Assembly: GCA_003612525.1 (NCBI GenBank)
Contig: RAZD01000004.1
Span: 62,001 to 126,000, forward strand
DNA length: 64,000 nucleotides
Direction: 5' to 3'
From: a bacterium C-53
GTDB lineage: Bacteria; Bacillota; Clostridia; Lachnospirales; Lachnospiraceae
This document shows, one piece after another, positions 53,124-62,080 of this stretch. Made by a program: the position numbers and the translations under genes. The notes under the pieces are model-generated. The model was not told the origin of the DNA and did no database searches. It worked only from the letters and a program-made list of their open reading frames with translations. The stretch's first letter is position 1. Each line of letters opens with the position of its first letter.

Positions 53124-55085
53124 CTACACCTTCTCTATAATCAGGCCCTCTTCATATGCCTTCAAAAGCTTTTCAAGTTCTGTAATCGATGACTTCAAAA
53201 TCGCCCCCGTGTCCGTATCCGCAACCAGCTGACGGTGCGCTGTCGTCTCAACGATAACGGAATCCGAAAATATATCCGTCTCATTTTTTATAGCCGCCTC
53301 CGCCGATTCAAACGGCTCATGCGCCACGAGACGCATTCCGTGTGAATTGGCCACAAGCGTATATCCTGCAATTCCTGTCTTGCTCTGATAAGCGCGGGAG
53401 AAACCGCCGTCAATGATAAACAATTTACCGCCGCACAGAATTGGACTCTCTCCCTTCTTCCGCTCCACCGGAACATGACCGTTAATAATATGGGAATGCT
53501 CTGTATCAAGCCCGAATTCCTGCAAAATCTTATTTACAACCTTTTCATCATCACGAAGCGCATAATAACTGTTCTTTTTCTCCTTATGCGTTTCCTCATC
53601 CGCAATGACATATCGTTCAAATGTCGCCATCTTATCTTTTCCGAACACCGGCGAATTGGGACCGGCCCAGATATACCAGATCAAATCCTGCCCCTTTCTG
53701 CGCTCGGCCGTATCCTTTGTAATATAATATCCCTTGCGGGCATAATTCTCGAGCACATCATAGAGCGCTTTTCCCGAATATTTCCTTCTGTCCACCACAA
53801 GTGATTTAAAATTACCGTTTTCATCCATCGGCACACATCCGTGGTACAAAAGATTTGAATTAAATGTTTTGTAGAGGCTTCCCTTCGCAAATAAAAACCG
53901 GACATGCTTCTGGAGCTTCTCACTCCTTTTAAATGCATGCTGCAGACGTTCCATAAGCTGCTCTTCCTCTTTTGTCAGCTGATATGGATTTTCCCTGTCA
54001 ACCGTAGGAAAATCCACATCTTTCATTGCGTAGGACTTTCCATCCACAAGCACCGTTTTGTCTTCATAATTTATCTTATCAAGCAGAAGCCGATCTTCCA
54101 TGTGAAACTCCGGACGGCGCATAATCACCTGTCCTTCCAGTTTCTGCTGAATTATGAACATTGCCTTGTGCATTTTCGTATCAATGTCAAGGTCCTTCGT
54201 ATTATAACTTGTATTGTAAGATATCTTAAAACAGCTGCAATCCGTATCACGGTATGTGTCCATAGCGAACGTCACGAGCGGAATCAGGTTAATGCCGTAT
54301 CCTTCCTCAAGCGTATCAAGGTTTCCATAACGCGCCGACATCCGGAGCACGGTTGCAATGCACGCCCAGTGGCCTGCCGCCGCTCCCATCCAGACAATAT
54401 CGTGATTTCCCCATTGAATATCCACCGAATGGTAATTCATCAGCGTATCCAGAATAATATGCGGTCCCGGCCCCCTGTCAAAAATGTCACCCACAATATG
54501 GAGATGGTCGATTACCAGACGCTGAATCAGATTGCAGAGCGCAATAATGAATTCCGGCGCTCTCCCGATATTGATAATCGTATGGATAATAGCGTTATAG
54601 TATCCTTCCTTATCCTGCACCTCGACTTTTTCCGTAATCAGTTCTTCAATTACATAGGCAAAATCTTTTGGAAGCGCTTTTCTGACCTTCGAACGCGTAT
54701 ATTTGGACGCAACACGCTTCGTAATCTGAACAAGCCGATGCAGCGTGATCTTATACCAGTCCTCAATATTATCCTCTTCCTTCTGAATCAGCTCAAGCTT
54801 TTCCGCCGGATAATAAACCAGCGTAGCGAGGCTCTTTTTGTCCCTGCTGCTTAACGTGTTGCCAAATTCCTCGTCAATCTTGCGTTTTACCGAACCGGAA
54901 CCGTTTTTCAAAACATGATTAAACTGTTCATATTCTCCGTGAATATCCGTCAGGAAATGTTCGGTTCCCTTCGGAAGGTTCAAGATGGACTGCAAATTAA
55001 TAATTTCCGTCGATGCGGCTGCTATTGTCGGATACTGGCTGGCAAGACTTTGCAACAGCTTAAATTCTAATTCGTCTATGTTCAT
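53124..55085 (-). CDS. fbp: Fructose-1,6-bisphosphatase, class III
   Basis: A 653-aa gluconeogenic phosphatase of the Firmicutes-type class III, unrelated in fold to class I. Metallophosphatase motifs: LTDIHGEYEQFNHVL, VGDIFDRGPGPHIILD, WGNHDIVWMG and a late INGHVPVERKKGESP. Length is typical (about 650 aa). It lies 26 bp after dapB with no terminator between, so it may be read from the same lysine-controlled transcript. Confidence 0.96.
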   Translation of the reverse strand: MNIDELEFKLLQSLASQYPTIAAASTEIINLQSILNLPKGTEHFLTDIHGEYEQFNHVLKNGSGSVKRKIDEEFGNTLSSRDKKSLATLVYYPAEKLELIQKEEDNIEDWYKITLHRLVQITKRVASKYTRSKVRKALPKDFAYVIEELITEKVEVQDKEGYYNAIIHTIINIGRAPEFIIALCNLIQRLVIDHLHIVGDIFDRGPGPHIILDTLMNYHSVDIQWGNHDIVWMGAAAGHWACIATVLRMSARYGNLDTLEEGYGINLIPLVTFAMDTYRDTDCSCFKISYNTSYNTKDLDIDTKMHKAMFIIQQKLEGQVIMRRPEFHMEDRLLLDKINYEDKTVLVDGKSYAMKDVDFPTVDRENPYQLTKEEEQLMERLQHAFKRSEKLQKHVRFLFAKGSLYKTFNSNLLYHGCVPMDENGNFKSLVVDRRKYSGKALYDVLENYARKGYYITKDTAERRKGQDLIWYIWAGPNSPVFGKDKMATFERYVIADEETHKEKKNSYYALRDDEKVVNKILQEFGLDTEHSHIINGHVPVERKKGESPILCGGKLFIIDGGFSRAYQSKTGIAGYTLVANSHGMRLVAHEPFESAEAAIKNETDIFSDSVIVETTAHRQLVADTDTGAILKSSITELEKLLKAYEEGLIIEKV

Positions 55086-55111
55086 TGAAAATCATCTCCT
55101 TATTTTCAGGG

Positions 55112-55867
55112 TCAGCCGATCACATCACTCATATCATACAGACCGGCCGGCTTTCCTTTTAAATACTTTGCCGCTTGTACGGCCCCCTTCCCAAAAACAG
55201 CTTTGGAATAGGCTGTATGGGAAAATGTAACAACTTCATCCTCCCCTGCAAATATCACGTCATGATCGCCGACAATCGTTCCACCGCGCACCGCCTGAAT
55301 TCCAATCTCTTTCTTCTCTCTCTTCTTACGCACCTGGCTTCTGTCATACACATATTCATATTCGCCGTCAAACTCTTCATTCACAGAATCGGCAAGAGCA
55401 AGCGCTGTCCCGCTCGGCGCATCAATCTTCTGATTGTGATGGCGTTCAACGATCTCAATGTCAAATCCAGCCGGAACCAGAACACCGGCCGCTTCTTTCA
55501 ATAATTTCAAGAGGAGATTAATGCCCAGTGACATATTTGCCGATCTGAGAACCGCTGTTTTCTCCGATGCCTCTTTTATATGTTCGATTTGCTCCTTCGA
55601 AAGCCCCGTCGTACAGATCACCACCGGCATCTTCTTTAAGACACACCAGTCTACCATATCATCCACTGCCGCCGCCGTTGAAAAATCAATCAGCACATCG
55701 GCCTCTGCCGTGCATTCCTCAAGGCTGCCAAATACCGGATACGGATTGACAATTTCCTGATACCGGTCAATCCCTGCTGCAATTTCCGCTTCCTCATCCG
55801 CTGCCACAATCTTTGAAATTGCCTGCCCCATCTTCCCGTTGCAGCCATTCATAATAATCTTTACCAT
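55112..55867 (-). CDS. dapB: 4-hydroxy-tetrahydrodipicolinate reductase
   Basis: A 251-aa NAD(P)H-dependent enzyme of the diaminopimelate/lysine pathway. N-terminal nucleotide-binding GCNGKMGQAISKI, substrate-binding ERHHNQKIDAPSGTAL with the catalytic His-His and Lys, and the C-terminal YDMSDVIG. It follows dapA with a 28-bp gap, and the two catalyse consecutive steps. Confidence 0.96.
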   Translation of the reverse strand: MVKIIMNGCNGKMGQAISKIVAADEEAEIAAGIDRYQEIVNPYPVFGSLEECTAEADVLIDFSTAAAVDDMVDWCVLKKMPVVICTTGLSKEQIEHIKEASEKTAVLRSANMSLGINLLLKLLKEAAGVLVPAGFDIEIVERHHNQKIDAPSGTALALADSVNEEFDGEYEYVYDRSQVRKKREKKEIGIQAVRGGTIVGDHDVIFAGEDEVVTFSHTAYSKAVFGKGAVQAAKYLKGKPAGLYDMSDVIG

Positions 55868-55895
55868 CTAAGTGTCCCTGCCTTTCCAAATCCGA

Positions 55896-56783
55896 TCAGA
55901 GAAGTCCGAATTCTTTCATTGCCTTCAAAAGTCTCTCTGCATTTTCCGGCTCCATCTCGGTAAGCGGACGTCTCATAGGCCCCGCTTCCATTCCAAGAAG
56001 GTTCATTGCCTTTTTCACAGGAATCGGATTGACTTCGCAGAACAGCGCCTCAATCAGTTCAACCGCCTCTAACTGTATCTTTCTGCTCTCATCTACGCTG
56101 CCATCAAGAAATTTCTGAACCATATCATGTGTCTGTCTGGGCGCAATATTTGATAAGACAGAAATAACGCCTTTTCCGCCAAGCGCCAGAAGCGGCACTA
56201 CCTGGTCATCATTGCCCGAGTACAAATCCACGCACCCGTCCGCAAGCGCCATCATCTTTGCAATCTGCGAGAAATTTCCGGTCGCATCTTTCACACCTAC
56301 AATGTTCGGCACATTTCTGCACAAATCAACCACGGTCTGTGGAAGGAGATTCACGCCGCCCGTTCTCCCCGGAATATTATAAAGGATAATCGGAATGCTG
56401 ACTGCCTCCGCAATTATGGTATAATGTTCCTTAAGTCCCTTCTGTGTCGCTTTGTTATAATACGGCGTTACTACCAACAGCGCGTCCGCGCCGAGCTTCT
56501 CTGCTTCCTTTGAAAGATACACTGCCGTCTCCGTACAATTTGAACCAGTCCCCGCAATCACAGGCACTCTTTTCTTTACCTTATCAATCACAAACTTAAT
56601 TGCATCAAGATGCTCTTCATGCGACAGACACGATGCTTCTCCGGTTGTGCCGCACACTATGATTGCATCCGTACCGTTTTCAATCTGGAAATCCACATGC
56701 TCTCCAAACTTTTCATAATTAATTTCCCCATTCTCATGAAATGGTGTAACAATCGCCACACCTGCTCCTGTAAATACTGCCAT
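55896..56783 (-). CDS. dapA: 4-hydroxy-tetrahydrodipicolinate synthase
   Basis: A 295-aa class I aldolase condensing pyruvate with aspartate semialdehyde at the branch point to lysine and peptidoglycan diaminopimelate. TIM-barrel motifs GTTGEASCLSHEEH, VVTPYYNKATQKG, YNIPGRTG and the Schiff-base lysine in IVGVKDATGN are present. First gene of a six-gene run, preceded by a lysine riboswitch with intrinsic terminator, so it is repressed by lysine. Confidence 0.97.
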   Translation of the reverse strand: MAVFTGAGVAIVTPFHENGEINYEKFGEHVDFQIENGTDAIIVCGTTGEASCLSHEEHLDAIKFVIDKVKKRVPVIAGTGSNCTETAVYLSKEAEKLGADALLVVTPYYNKATQKGLKEHYTIIAEAVSIPIILYNIPGRTGGVNLLPQTVVDLCRNVPNIVGVKDATGNFSQIAKMMALADGCVDLYSGNDDQVVPLLALGGKGVISVLSNIAPRQTHDMVQKFLDGSVDESRKIQLEAVELIEALFCEVNPIPVKKAMNLLGMEAGPMRRPLTEMEPENAERLLKAMKEFGLL

Positions 56784-56875
56784 AACAGCTCCTTTCCGGC
56801 CGCAGCCTCTTAAAATATCATTCGTCTTGTCTTAAATGTATGCGCAGTCAGGCCAGACATTGACCCGCTGCCTGT

Positions 56876-56912
56876 AGAAAGAAAAGAGCCGGTCGCCAAG
56901 CGCCGGCTCCAC
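56876..56912 (-). terminator. Attenuator terminator of the lysine riboswitch
   Basis: On the reverse strand GAGCCGG pairs with CCGGCTC around CGCTTGGCGA, then TTTTCTTT. It lies between the aptamer and dapA and would stop transcription when lysine is bound. Confidence 0.85.
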
Positions 56913-56935
56913 ATATGCATAATCATATGGAAATC

Positions 56936-57106
56936 AGTCAGATAGCGCCCCACCCATATCGGATGACAGTCATGCAGCTCTTCGCAGCATGCCCAAAAAA
57001 ACAGATGCAGACTCCATTTTCTTTCGGCGCCGTCCCCTTTCCTTTTCCTTCCTCTGCCCCTGCGACATCCGCAAAAGTACTGATGAAAAGCGCAACCTCT
57101 ATCCAT
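56936..57106 (-). promoter_or_regulatory. Lysine riboswitch (L box) upstream of dapA
   Basis: Reverse-strand sequence shows the L-box landmarks in order: P1 strand GGATAGAGGTTGCGC, the CATCAGTA segment, a GGGGACGGCGCCGAAAG consensus block, CTGCATGACTGTCATCC, and the closing GGGGCGCTATC that pairs with GATAG of P1. Spacing and conserved blocks match the lysine aptamer. It controls dapA and probably the whole dapAB-fbp-hisA-yhaO-yhaN run. The rest of the 400-bp gene-free interval holds only the terminator and short leader. Confidence 0.92.
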
Positions 57107-57183
57107 ATATAATTCGATTATCTGTATCATAACACCGTACAACTTCCCTGTCAACGCCAGAGCGTATCTTAAGGCGGCTCCGG

Positions 57184-57678
57184 TCATGATTTCTGAACAA
57201 TTGTTTTCAGTTCCGTCACCTCATCCGCCATCTGGCAGACATCCTCCCGTATGTGAATGCCCGTCATAATAATGCCCGCTTCCTCCGGTTTCGCATCCAC
57301 AATTGCCCTCAGATCATCAATTCCAATAATCTGATTGTCAAGAAGCCCCAGTATCTCATCAAGAATCAGCAGATCACACTCCCCGGTTGCCAGAACTTTC
57401 TTCGCAAAGTTAATGCCATTTCGAATATTCTGAATCTCCTCATGTTTCCTCTCTTCGCTGAGCTCAAAAAAACACTCTTCCGATTTCTCAAAGCTGAACA
57501 GTTTCATCTCCGGCTCCAGCCTTCTGATCATCTCAAACTCTCCGGCAGGCTTTCCTTTCAGGAACTGGATAATGACAACGCTTTTCCCTGCGCCCGCAGC
57601 TTTGACTCCCTGGCCGATAGCGGCTCCGGTCTTTCCTCTTCCGTCGCCTGCAAAAATTTGTACAAACCCCTGACTCAT
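57184..57678 (-). CDS. cobO: Corrinoid adenosyltransferase (CobO/CobA type)
   Basis: A 164-aa ATP:cob(I)alamin (corrinoid) adenosyltransferase. An N-terminal P-loop FAGDGRGKTGAAIGQG and Walker B-like DLLILDEILGLLD are diagnostic. The start ATG at 57676-57678 (MSQGFVQIFAG) has GGAGG five bases upstream; an in-frame ATG 5 codons earlier contains that same ribosome site. No other cobalamin genes nearby, so it may serve salvage. Member residues for substrate binding were not checked individually. Confidence 0.9.
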   Translation of the reverse strand: MSQGFVQIFAGDGRGKTGAAIGQGVKAAGAGKSVVIIQFLKGKPAGEFEMIRRLEPEMKLFSFEKSEECFFELSEERKHEEIQNIRNGINFAKKVLATGECDLLILDEILGLLDNQIIGIDDLRAIVDAKPEEAGIIMTGIHIREDVCQMADEVTELKTIVQKS

Positions 57679-57847
57679 ACGAACCTCCATGATGCCGCTC
57701 ACAGCATCTTTAAACCCGGATAACGGATGATACACGCTGTCATCCCTCTTTTTATTATTTCATTTACGATAGCATAAAATATGGAAAAAAGCAATTTTTA
57801 TTCAGTTTTTCTTAAAAAAGTCCTAATAGTTTTGTCCATAAGAATTT

Positions 57848-57883
57848 GAAAAAATGCCTGCATCCTCTTCCAAATGCAGGCAC
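57848..57883 (-). terminator. Terminator after the SSB-like gene
   Basis: TGCCTGCAT (57874-57882 on the reverse strand) pairs with ATGCAGGCA (57855-57863) and is followed by a T run, 28 bp after the SSB-like stop codon. Confidence 0.88.
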
Positions 57884-57910
57884 TTATATTCACTCAATAT
57901 GTATTCTTTT

Positions 57911-58537
57911 TTACTCAAGATATTCCAGCTTACTCACAGATACTTCGTAAGCAACTCTTTTCTCCGTCTCCTCTTCCGATAATTTCTTCACATACTCTCT
58001 GCTCTGAATTCTGCCCCATATCTGAGCTCTTGCCCCAACCTCAAACGTAGATGCAAAGCGGGCATTTCTTCCCCAGCAGATACACGGAATATAATCACTT
58101 TTCCCATATGGGCGGTTCACGGCAAGCAGCAAATCAGCAATCTCTCTTCCAAGCGGCGTCTTCCTGTACACCGGAGCTTTACATATAAAGCCGTCCAGAA
58201 AGATCTGATTCGTCTTTGCATTCTCTGCTATCACATCAAGAAATTCTACTTCACGCACAAACACGGATAAAACCAGCCGGTTTTTCTTTTCCTCGTGGCG
58301 GTTATAGGAGCGGAACTGTCCGGAAGCTTTCAGACAACACCCCTTGTAATCCTGTGTCACATCCATCAGCCTCTCCGACACCATCAGAGGAATTACATCG
58401 GAGGATTCACTAAGCCTCTCCACCAAAAGATCGGCCATATAAAATCCTTCGCCATAAACCTCATGGCTGTAAGCAAAATCACTTACAATCTCCCCCATAA
58501 TTGTTACCTGATTGTTCTCAATTACCTTATCTGTCAT
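57911..58537 (-). CDS. Single-stranded DNA-binding-like protein with two OB-type halves
   Basis: A 208-aa protein. The C-terminal half (residues ~110-205) is an SSB-type OB fold (NQIFLDGFICKAPVYRKTPLGREIADLLLAVNR, then CICWGRNARFASTFEVGARAQIWGRI). The N-terminal half (~8-100) has a similar pattern (NQVTIMGEIVSDFAYSHE ... VREVEFLDVI), so it appears to be a tandem duplication. The acidic C-terminal tip through which SSB recruits partner proteins is absent; the protein ends SKLEYLE. A specialised paralogue rather than the main SSB is likely. Confidence 0.8.
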   Translation of the reverse strand: MTDKVIENNQVTIMGEIVSDFAYSHEVYGEGFYMADLLVERLSESSDVIPLMVSERLMDVTQDYKGCCLKASGQFRSYNRHEEKKNRLVLSVFVREVEFLDVIAENAKTNQIFLDGFICKAPVYRKTPLGREIADLLLAVNRPYGKSDYIPCICWGRNARFASTFEVGARAQIWGRIQSREYVKKLSEEETEKRVAYEVSVSKLEYLE

Positions 58538-58732
58538 ACTTCTGTCACCCTTTCGTATTTTTCTAAAGCAAATGCTTCGTTTCGGTAATACTATGTCTAT
58601 GCTTGAAAATGTAAAAATATTCCAATTATTTTTTTTCTTGTATTCTTGCGAAGATGTGATAAAATACTTGAGTATGTTTGATAATTGCTCAAAAACTGGG
58701 TAAAACAGCAGCAGGAAAGGCGTAAAGAATTA

Positions 58733-58758
58733 AATTGAAAAATCAGGATTTTTCAATT
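58733..58758 (+). repeat. Perfect 12-bp hairpin in the typA leader (repeat copy A)
   Basis: AATTGAAAAATC (58733-58744) and GATTTTTCAATT (58747-58758) around AG, followed by GTCAAATTTGTGCTGACG. A related block occurs after typA at 60860-60896 in inverted orientation. Confidence 0.6.
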
Positions 58759-58814
58759 GTCAAATTTGTGCTGACGCTCCGATTTGCGGGTTGTTGGCAG
58801 CATGGAGGATTCGT

Positions 58815-60644
58815 ATGATCACAAAAAGAGAAGATGTTAGAAATATTGCAATCATTGCTCATGTAGACCACGGCAAAACAACGCTCGTCGATGAACTGTT
58901 AAAGCAAAGCGGGGTGTTCCGCCAGAATCAGGAAGTCGTTGAAAGAGTTATGGATTCAAACGATATTGAAAGAGAACGCGGTATCACCATTCTTTCAAAG
59001 AATACGGCGGTCTTTTATAAAAATACAAAGATTAATATTATTGATACTCCCGGCCATGCCGATTTCGGCGGCGAGGTTGAACGTGTCCTAAAGATGGTAA
59101 ACGGCGTTATCCTGGTTGTAGATGCCTTTGAAGGCGCAATGCCCCAGACAAAATTTGTTTTGATGAAGGCGCTGGAGCTGGGGCTTCCCGTCATCGTCTG
59201 CATCAATAAAATTGACCGGCCGGAGGCGCGTCCTGCCGAAGTCGTAGATGAAGTTCTGGAACTCTTCATGGACCTTGACGCATCGGACGAACAGCTTGAC
59301 TGTCCTTTTGTCTATGCATCCGCAAAGACCGGAATCGCTTCCCTTGACCCGGATACTCCCGGAAAAGATATGACTCCGCTTTTTGAAACGATTCTTCACT
59401 CCATACCGGCGCCCGAAGGTGACCCGGAAGCTCCGACCCAGGTGCTGATCAGTACGATTGACTACAATGAATATGTGGGGCGGATCGGCGTCGGCAAAGT
59501 GGACAACGGAATCCTTAAAGTGAATCAGGATGCAGTTCTTGTAAATCATCATGTCCCTGACAAACTGCAGAAAGTAAAGATCAGCAAACTCTATGAATTC
59601 GATGGTTTAAATAAAGTGGAAGTCAAAGAAGCGTCCGTTGGTTCCATCGTGGCGATCTCAGGAATAGCAGACATTCATATCGGCGATACGATCTGTTCCA
59701 CAGAAGCTCCCTCTGCGATTCCGTTCCAGAAAATCTCGGAACCGACAATTGCAATGACCTTCAGTGTCAATGACTCCCCGCTCGCAAGCCAGGAGGGAAA
59801 GTATATTACCTCACGTCACCTGCGTGACCGTCTGTTTAAAGAACTGAATACAGATGTGTCCTTGCGTGTGGAAGAAACAGAAACTACCGAATCCTTTAAA
59901 GTATCCGGGCGCGGTGAACTTCACCTGTCTGTTCTGATTGAAAATATGCGCAGGGAGGGCTATGAATTTGCCGTAAGCAAAGCCGAAGTACTCTACCATG
60001 CGGATGAGAACGGAAAAAGAACGGAGCCTATGGAACTTGCCTATGTCGATGTGCCGGACGAATTCTCAGGAAGCATCATCGAAAAACTCAGTATGAGAAA
60101 AGGGGAACTTTTAAATATGGGTTCCATCAGCGGCGGTTACACGCGCATGGAATTCAATATCCCGTCAAGAGGTTTGATCGGCTACCGTGGAGAATTCATG
60201 ACGGACACGAAGGGAAACGGCATTATCAATACCATTTTCAATGGCTATGGTCCCTACAAAGGTGATATCCAGTACCGCAAACTTGGTTCTCTGATCGCAT
60301 TCGAATCCGGCGAGTCCATCACTTACGGCCTCTACAATGCACAGGAACGCGGTACACTCTTTATCGGTGCGGGTGAAAAAGTCTACTCCGGTATGGTTGT
60401 GGGACAGTGCGCGAGAGCAGAAGATATCGAGCTCAATGTATGTAAGAAAAAACAGCTTACGAATACGCGTTCTTCCAGTGCGGATGAGGCGCTGCGTCTG
60501 ACCCCGCCGCGTATCCTCAGTCTGGAACAGGCGCTTGATTTTATAGATACGGACGAGCTTTTGGAGGTCACGCCGAAAAGCCTGCGTATCAGAAAGAAAA
60601 TTCTGGACCCGACGCTTCGCAAACGCGCCGCTATGAAAAAATAA
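58815..60644 (+). CDS. typA: Ribosome-associated GTPase TypA/BipA
   Basis: A 609-aa translational GTPase of the elongation-factor family. G1 AHVDHGKTTLVDELL, switch I RERGITILSKN, G3 DTPGHADFGGEVERVL, G4 NKIDR; then domain II, EF-G-like III and V, and the BipA-specific C-terminus (NTRSSSADEALRLTPPRILSLEQALDFI). Needed for 50S assembly at low temperature in other bacteria. Start set at ATG 58815 (MITKREDVRNIAII), with GGAGG six bases upstream; the track of open frame extends 8 codons further without a ribosome site. A ~180-base leader with a hairpin precedes it. Confidence 0.97.
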   Translation: MITKREDVRNIAIIAHVDHGKTTLVDELLKQSGVFRQNQEVVERVMDSNDIERERGITILSKNTAVFYKNTKINIIDTPGHADFGGEVERVLKMVNGVILVVDAFEGAMPQTKFVLMKALELGLPVIVCINKIDRPEARPAEVVDEVLELFMDLDASDEQLDCPFVYASAKTGIASLDPDTPGKDMTPLFETILHSIPAPEGDPEAPTQVLISTIDYNEYVGRIGVGKVDNGILKVNQDAVLVNHHVPDKLQKVKISKLYEFDGLNKVEVKEASVGSIVAISGIADIHIGDTICSTEAPSAIPFQKISEPTIAMTFSVNDSPLASQEGKYITSRHLRDRLFKELNTDVSLRVEETETTESFKVSGRGELHLSVLIENMRREGYEFAVSKAEVLYHADENGKRTEPMELAYVDVPDEFSGSIIEKLSMRKGELLNMGSISGGYTRMEFNIPSRGLIGYRGEFMTDTKGNGIINTIFNGYGPYKGDIQYRKLGSLIAFESGESITYGLYNAQERGTLFIGAGEKVYSGMVVGQCARAEDIELNVCKKKQLTNTRSSSADEALRLTPPRILSLEQALDFIDTDELLEVTPKSLRIRKKILDPTLRKRAAMKK

Positions 60645-60859
60645 CAGAAAGAAAAAGGGATGCCCTCTGAATGTTACAGGAGGCATCCTTTTCATTTTAA
60701 CCTTCCATGCCGCTTTTGGCGGCTCAAATAGAAATGAAAAACTGAATACTTCTTAGGCAGTGTCTTTTACTGGCTTAGAAATATTTTTCACACTAATCCC
60801 CCATGTCAGAACAGTTTACTGCGATCAAGGCATATTTGAGGCCCTGACTCAAATTGCCC

Positions 60860-60896
60860 GATTGAAAAATTAGTGCATCAGCGTGATTTTTCAATC
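60860..60896 (-). repeat. Hairpin repeat copy B downstream of typA
   Basis: GATTGAAAAATTA (60860-60872) and TGATTTTTCAATC (60884-60896) pair in 12 of 13 positions around an 11-base loop. Read on the reverse strand, the following ATTTTTCAATCGGGCAATTTGA resembles the sequence beside copy A. The rest of 60645-60915 holds only a possible typA terminator (AGGCATCCTTTTCATTTT). Confidence 0.55.
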
Positions 60897-60915
60897 TAAG
60901 CTCCTATATTGTCCG

Positions 60916-62019
60916 CTATTCAATAATCAGATTTGCACAATTCAGGTCTTCACTCAGATTATATACCTTCCCTGTCTTTAAAGACACTACTTTCGGACGG
61001 AGAATGGAATTCGGATTATTTTTCACAACTCTCGCACTCTCTCCGTTGCTCAGTTTCACGGTGGAGCCCACCGGGTATAAAATCACGCTCCCAAGAAAGC
61101 TCTCAATCGCAGTGATATCAAGTTCCGGCGTCATTGACATAATCATTTCCACCGCGTCACGCTGTGAAAACGCCTTCTTGTATGGGCGCTCTGTCACAAG
61201 AGCATCATAGATATCCGAGACAGACAGGAGTTTCGCGTAGATATGTATCCTTGACGCGCAGATGCCAAGCGGATATCCCTTGCCGTTGATCTTCTCATGA
61301 TGCTGGAGCACACCAAGTTTGATTGCTTTTGATATCTCCTCTTTCTCTTTTAAGATCTCATATCCGAACAGGGTGTGCTGCTTCATCAGCGCAAATTCAT
61401 TATCGGTCAGCTTTCCCGGCTTGTTCAGCACTTCAATGGGGATCTTTGATTTGCCTACGTCATGCAGAAGCCCTGCAATTCCAATCTCATGGATCTGCTC
61501 ATTCGACATGCCGTATTTTTTTGCGACAATCATCGCTATTGTCGCCACATCAACACTATGCTTAAATGAATACTCATCGCTGATTTTCAGCATATTAACA
61601 TCCACGGCAATCGCATCATTGTCAGAAATTGCCTTCATCAGGTCATCCGCAATGTGATTCGCCGCATCCGAAAAGTTATCCGCGCCGGCATTGCTGTAAA
61701 GATACTGGATTCCTTCGGAAACGCGTTGTTTCACACTCTGCGTCAGCATAACTTTGGAGCGGTCAGCTACCGTCAGCTTCTGAATCGTATTCATTGTCTG
61801 CTTTGAAACAACAATCTCTTTCTCTTCCTCAACAGGGTCTTCTTCACCCTCCCGGATGTGAACACCGGCAATCCCCAGTTTCAGCAGAGCAGCAATATGA
61901 TATTCCTCAAGAAGCGTCCCTCTTGCAATCAGTACACGTTCCGCCCTGTCCACAATGGACTGATCTATGACCATGCCCCTCTTAAGCTGCCTCGTCCTGA
62001 CAAAAAAACGCTTTACCAT
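60916..62019 (-). CDS. HD-GYP domain protein, probable c-di-GMP phosphodiesterase
   Basis: A 367-aa cytoplasmic protein. N-terminal ~90 residues resemble a DUF3391-like or small regulatory domain; the HD-GYP domain spans ~140-300. Seen motifs: HSVDVATIAMIVA, GLLHDVGKSKIPIEVLNKPGKL, HTLFGYEIL, LQHHEKINGKGYPLG. The HD pair and GYP tripeptide are intact. The family degrades c-di-GMP, which would oppose the GGDEF protein in this window. C-terminus has a small beta domain (GSTVKLSNGESARVVKNNP). Confidence 0.92.
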   Translation of the reverse strand: MVKRFFVRTRQLKRGMVIDQSIVDRAERVLIARGTLLEEYHIAALLKLGIAGVHIREGEEDPVEEEKEIVVSKQTMNTIQKLTVADRSKVMLTQSVKQRVSEGIQYLYSNAGADNFSDAANHIADDLMKAISDNDAIAVDVNMLKISDEYSFKHSVDVATIAMIVAKKYGMSNEQIHEIGIAGLLHDVGKSKIPIEVLNKPGKLTDNEFALMKQHTLFGYEILKEKEEISKAIKLGVLQHHEKINGKGYPLGICASRIHIYAKLLSVSDIYDALVTERPYKKAFSQRDAVEMIMSMTPELDITAIESFLGSVILYPVGSTVKLSNGESARVVKNNPNSILRPKVVSLKTGKVYNLSEDLNCANLIIE

Positions 62020-62080
62020 TGTTATCCCTCTTTTATCTTAAATGCGCTTTTAAAGCGCAAAATGAGTCCCAAAATACATC

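Noticed and set aside
53904-54854. Plus-strand 316-aa ORF
   Set aside because: It is a shadow of fbp; composition rich in His, Arg, Ile and Phe and no recognisable domain.
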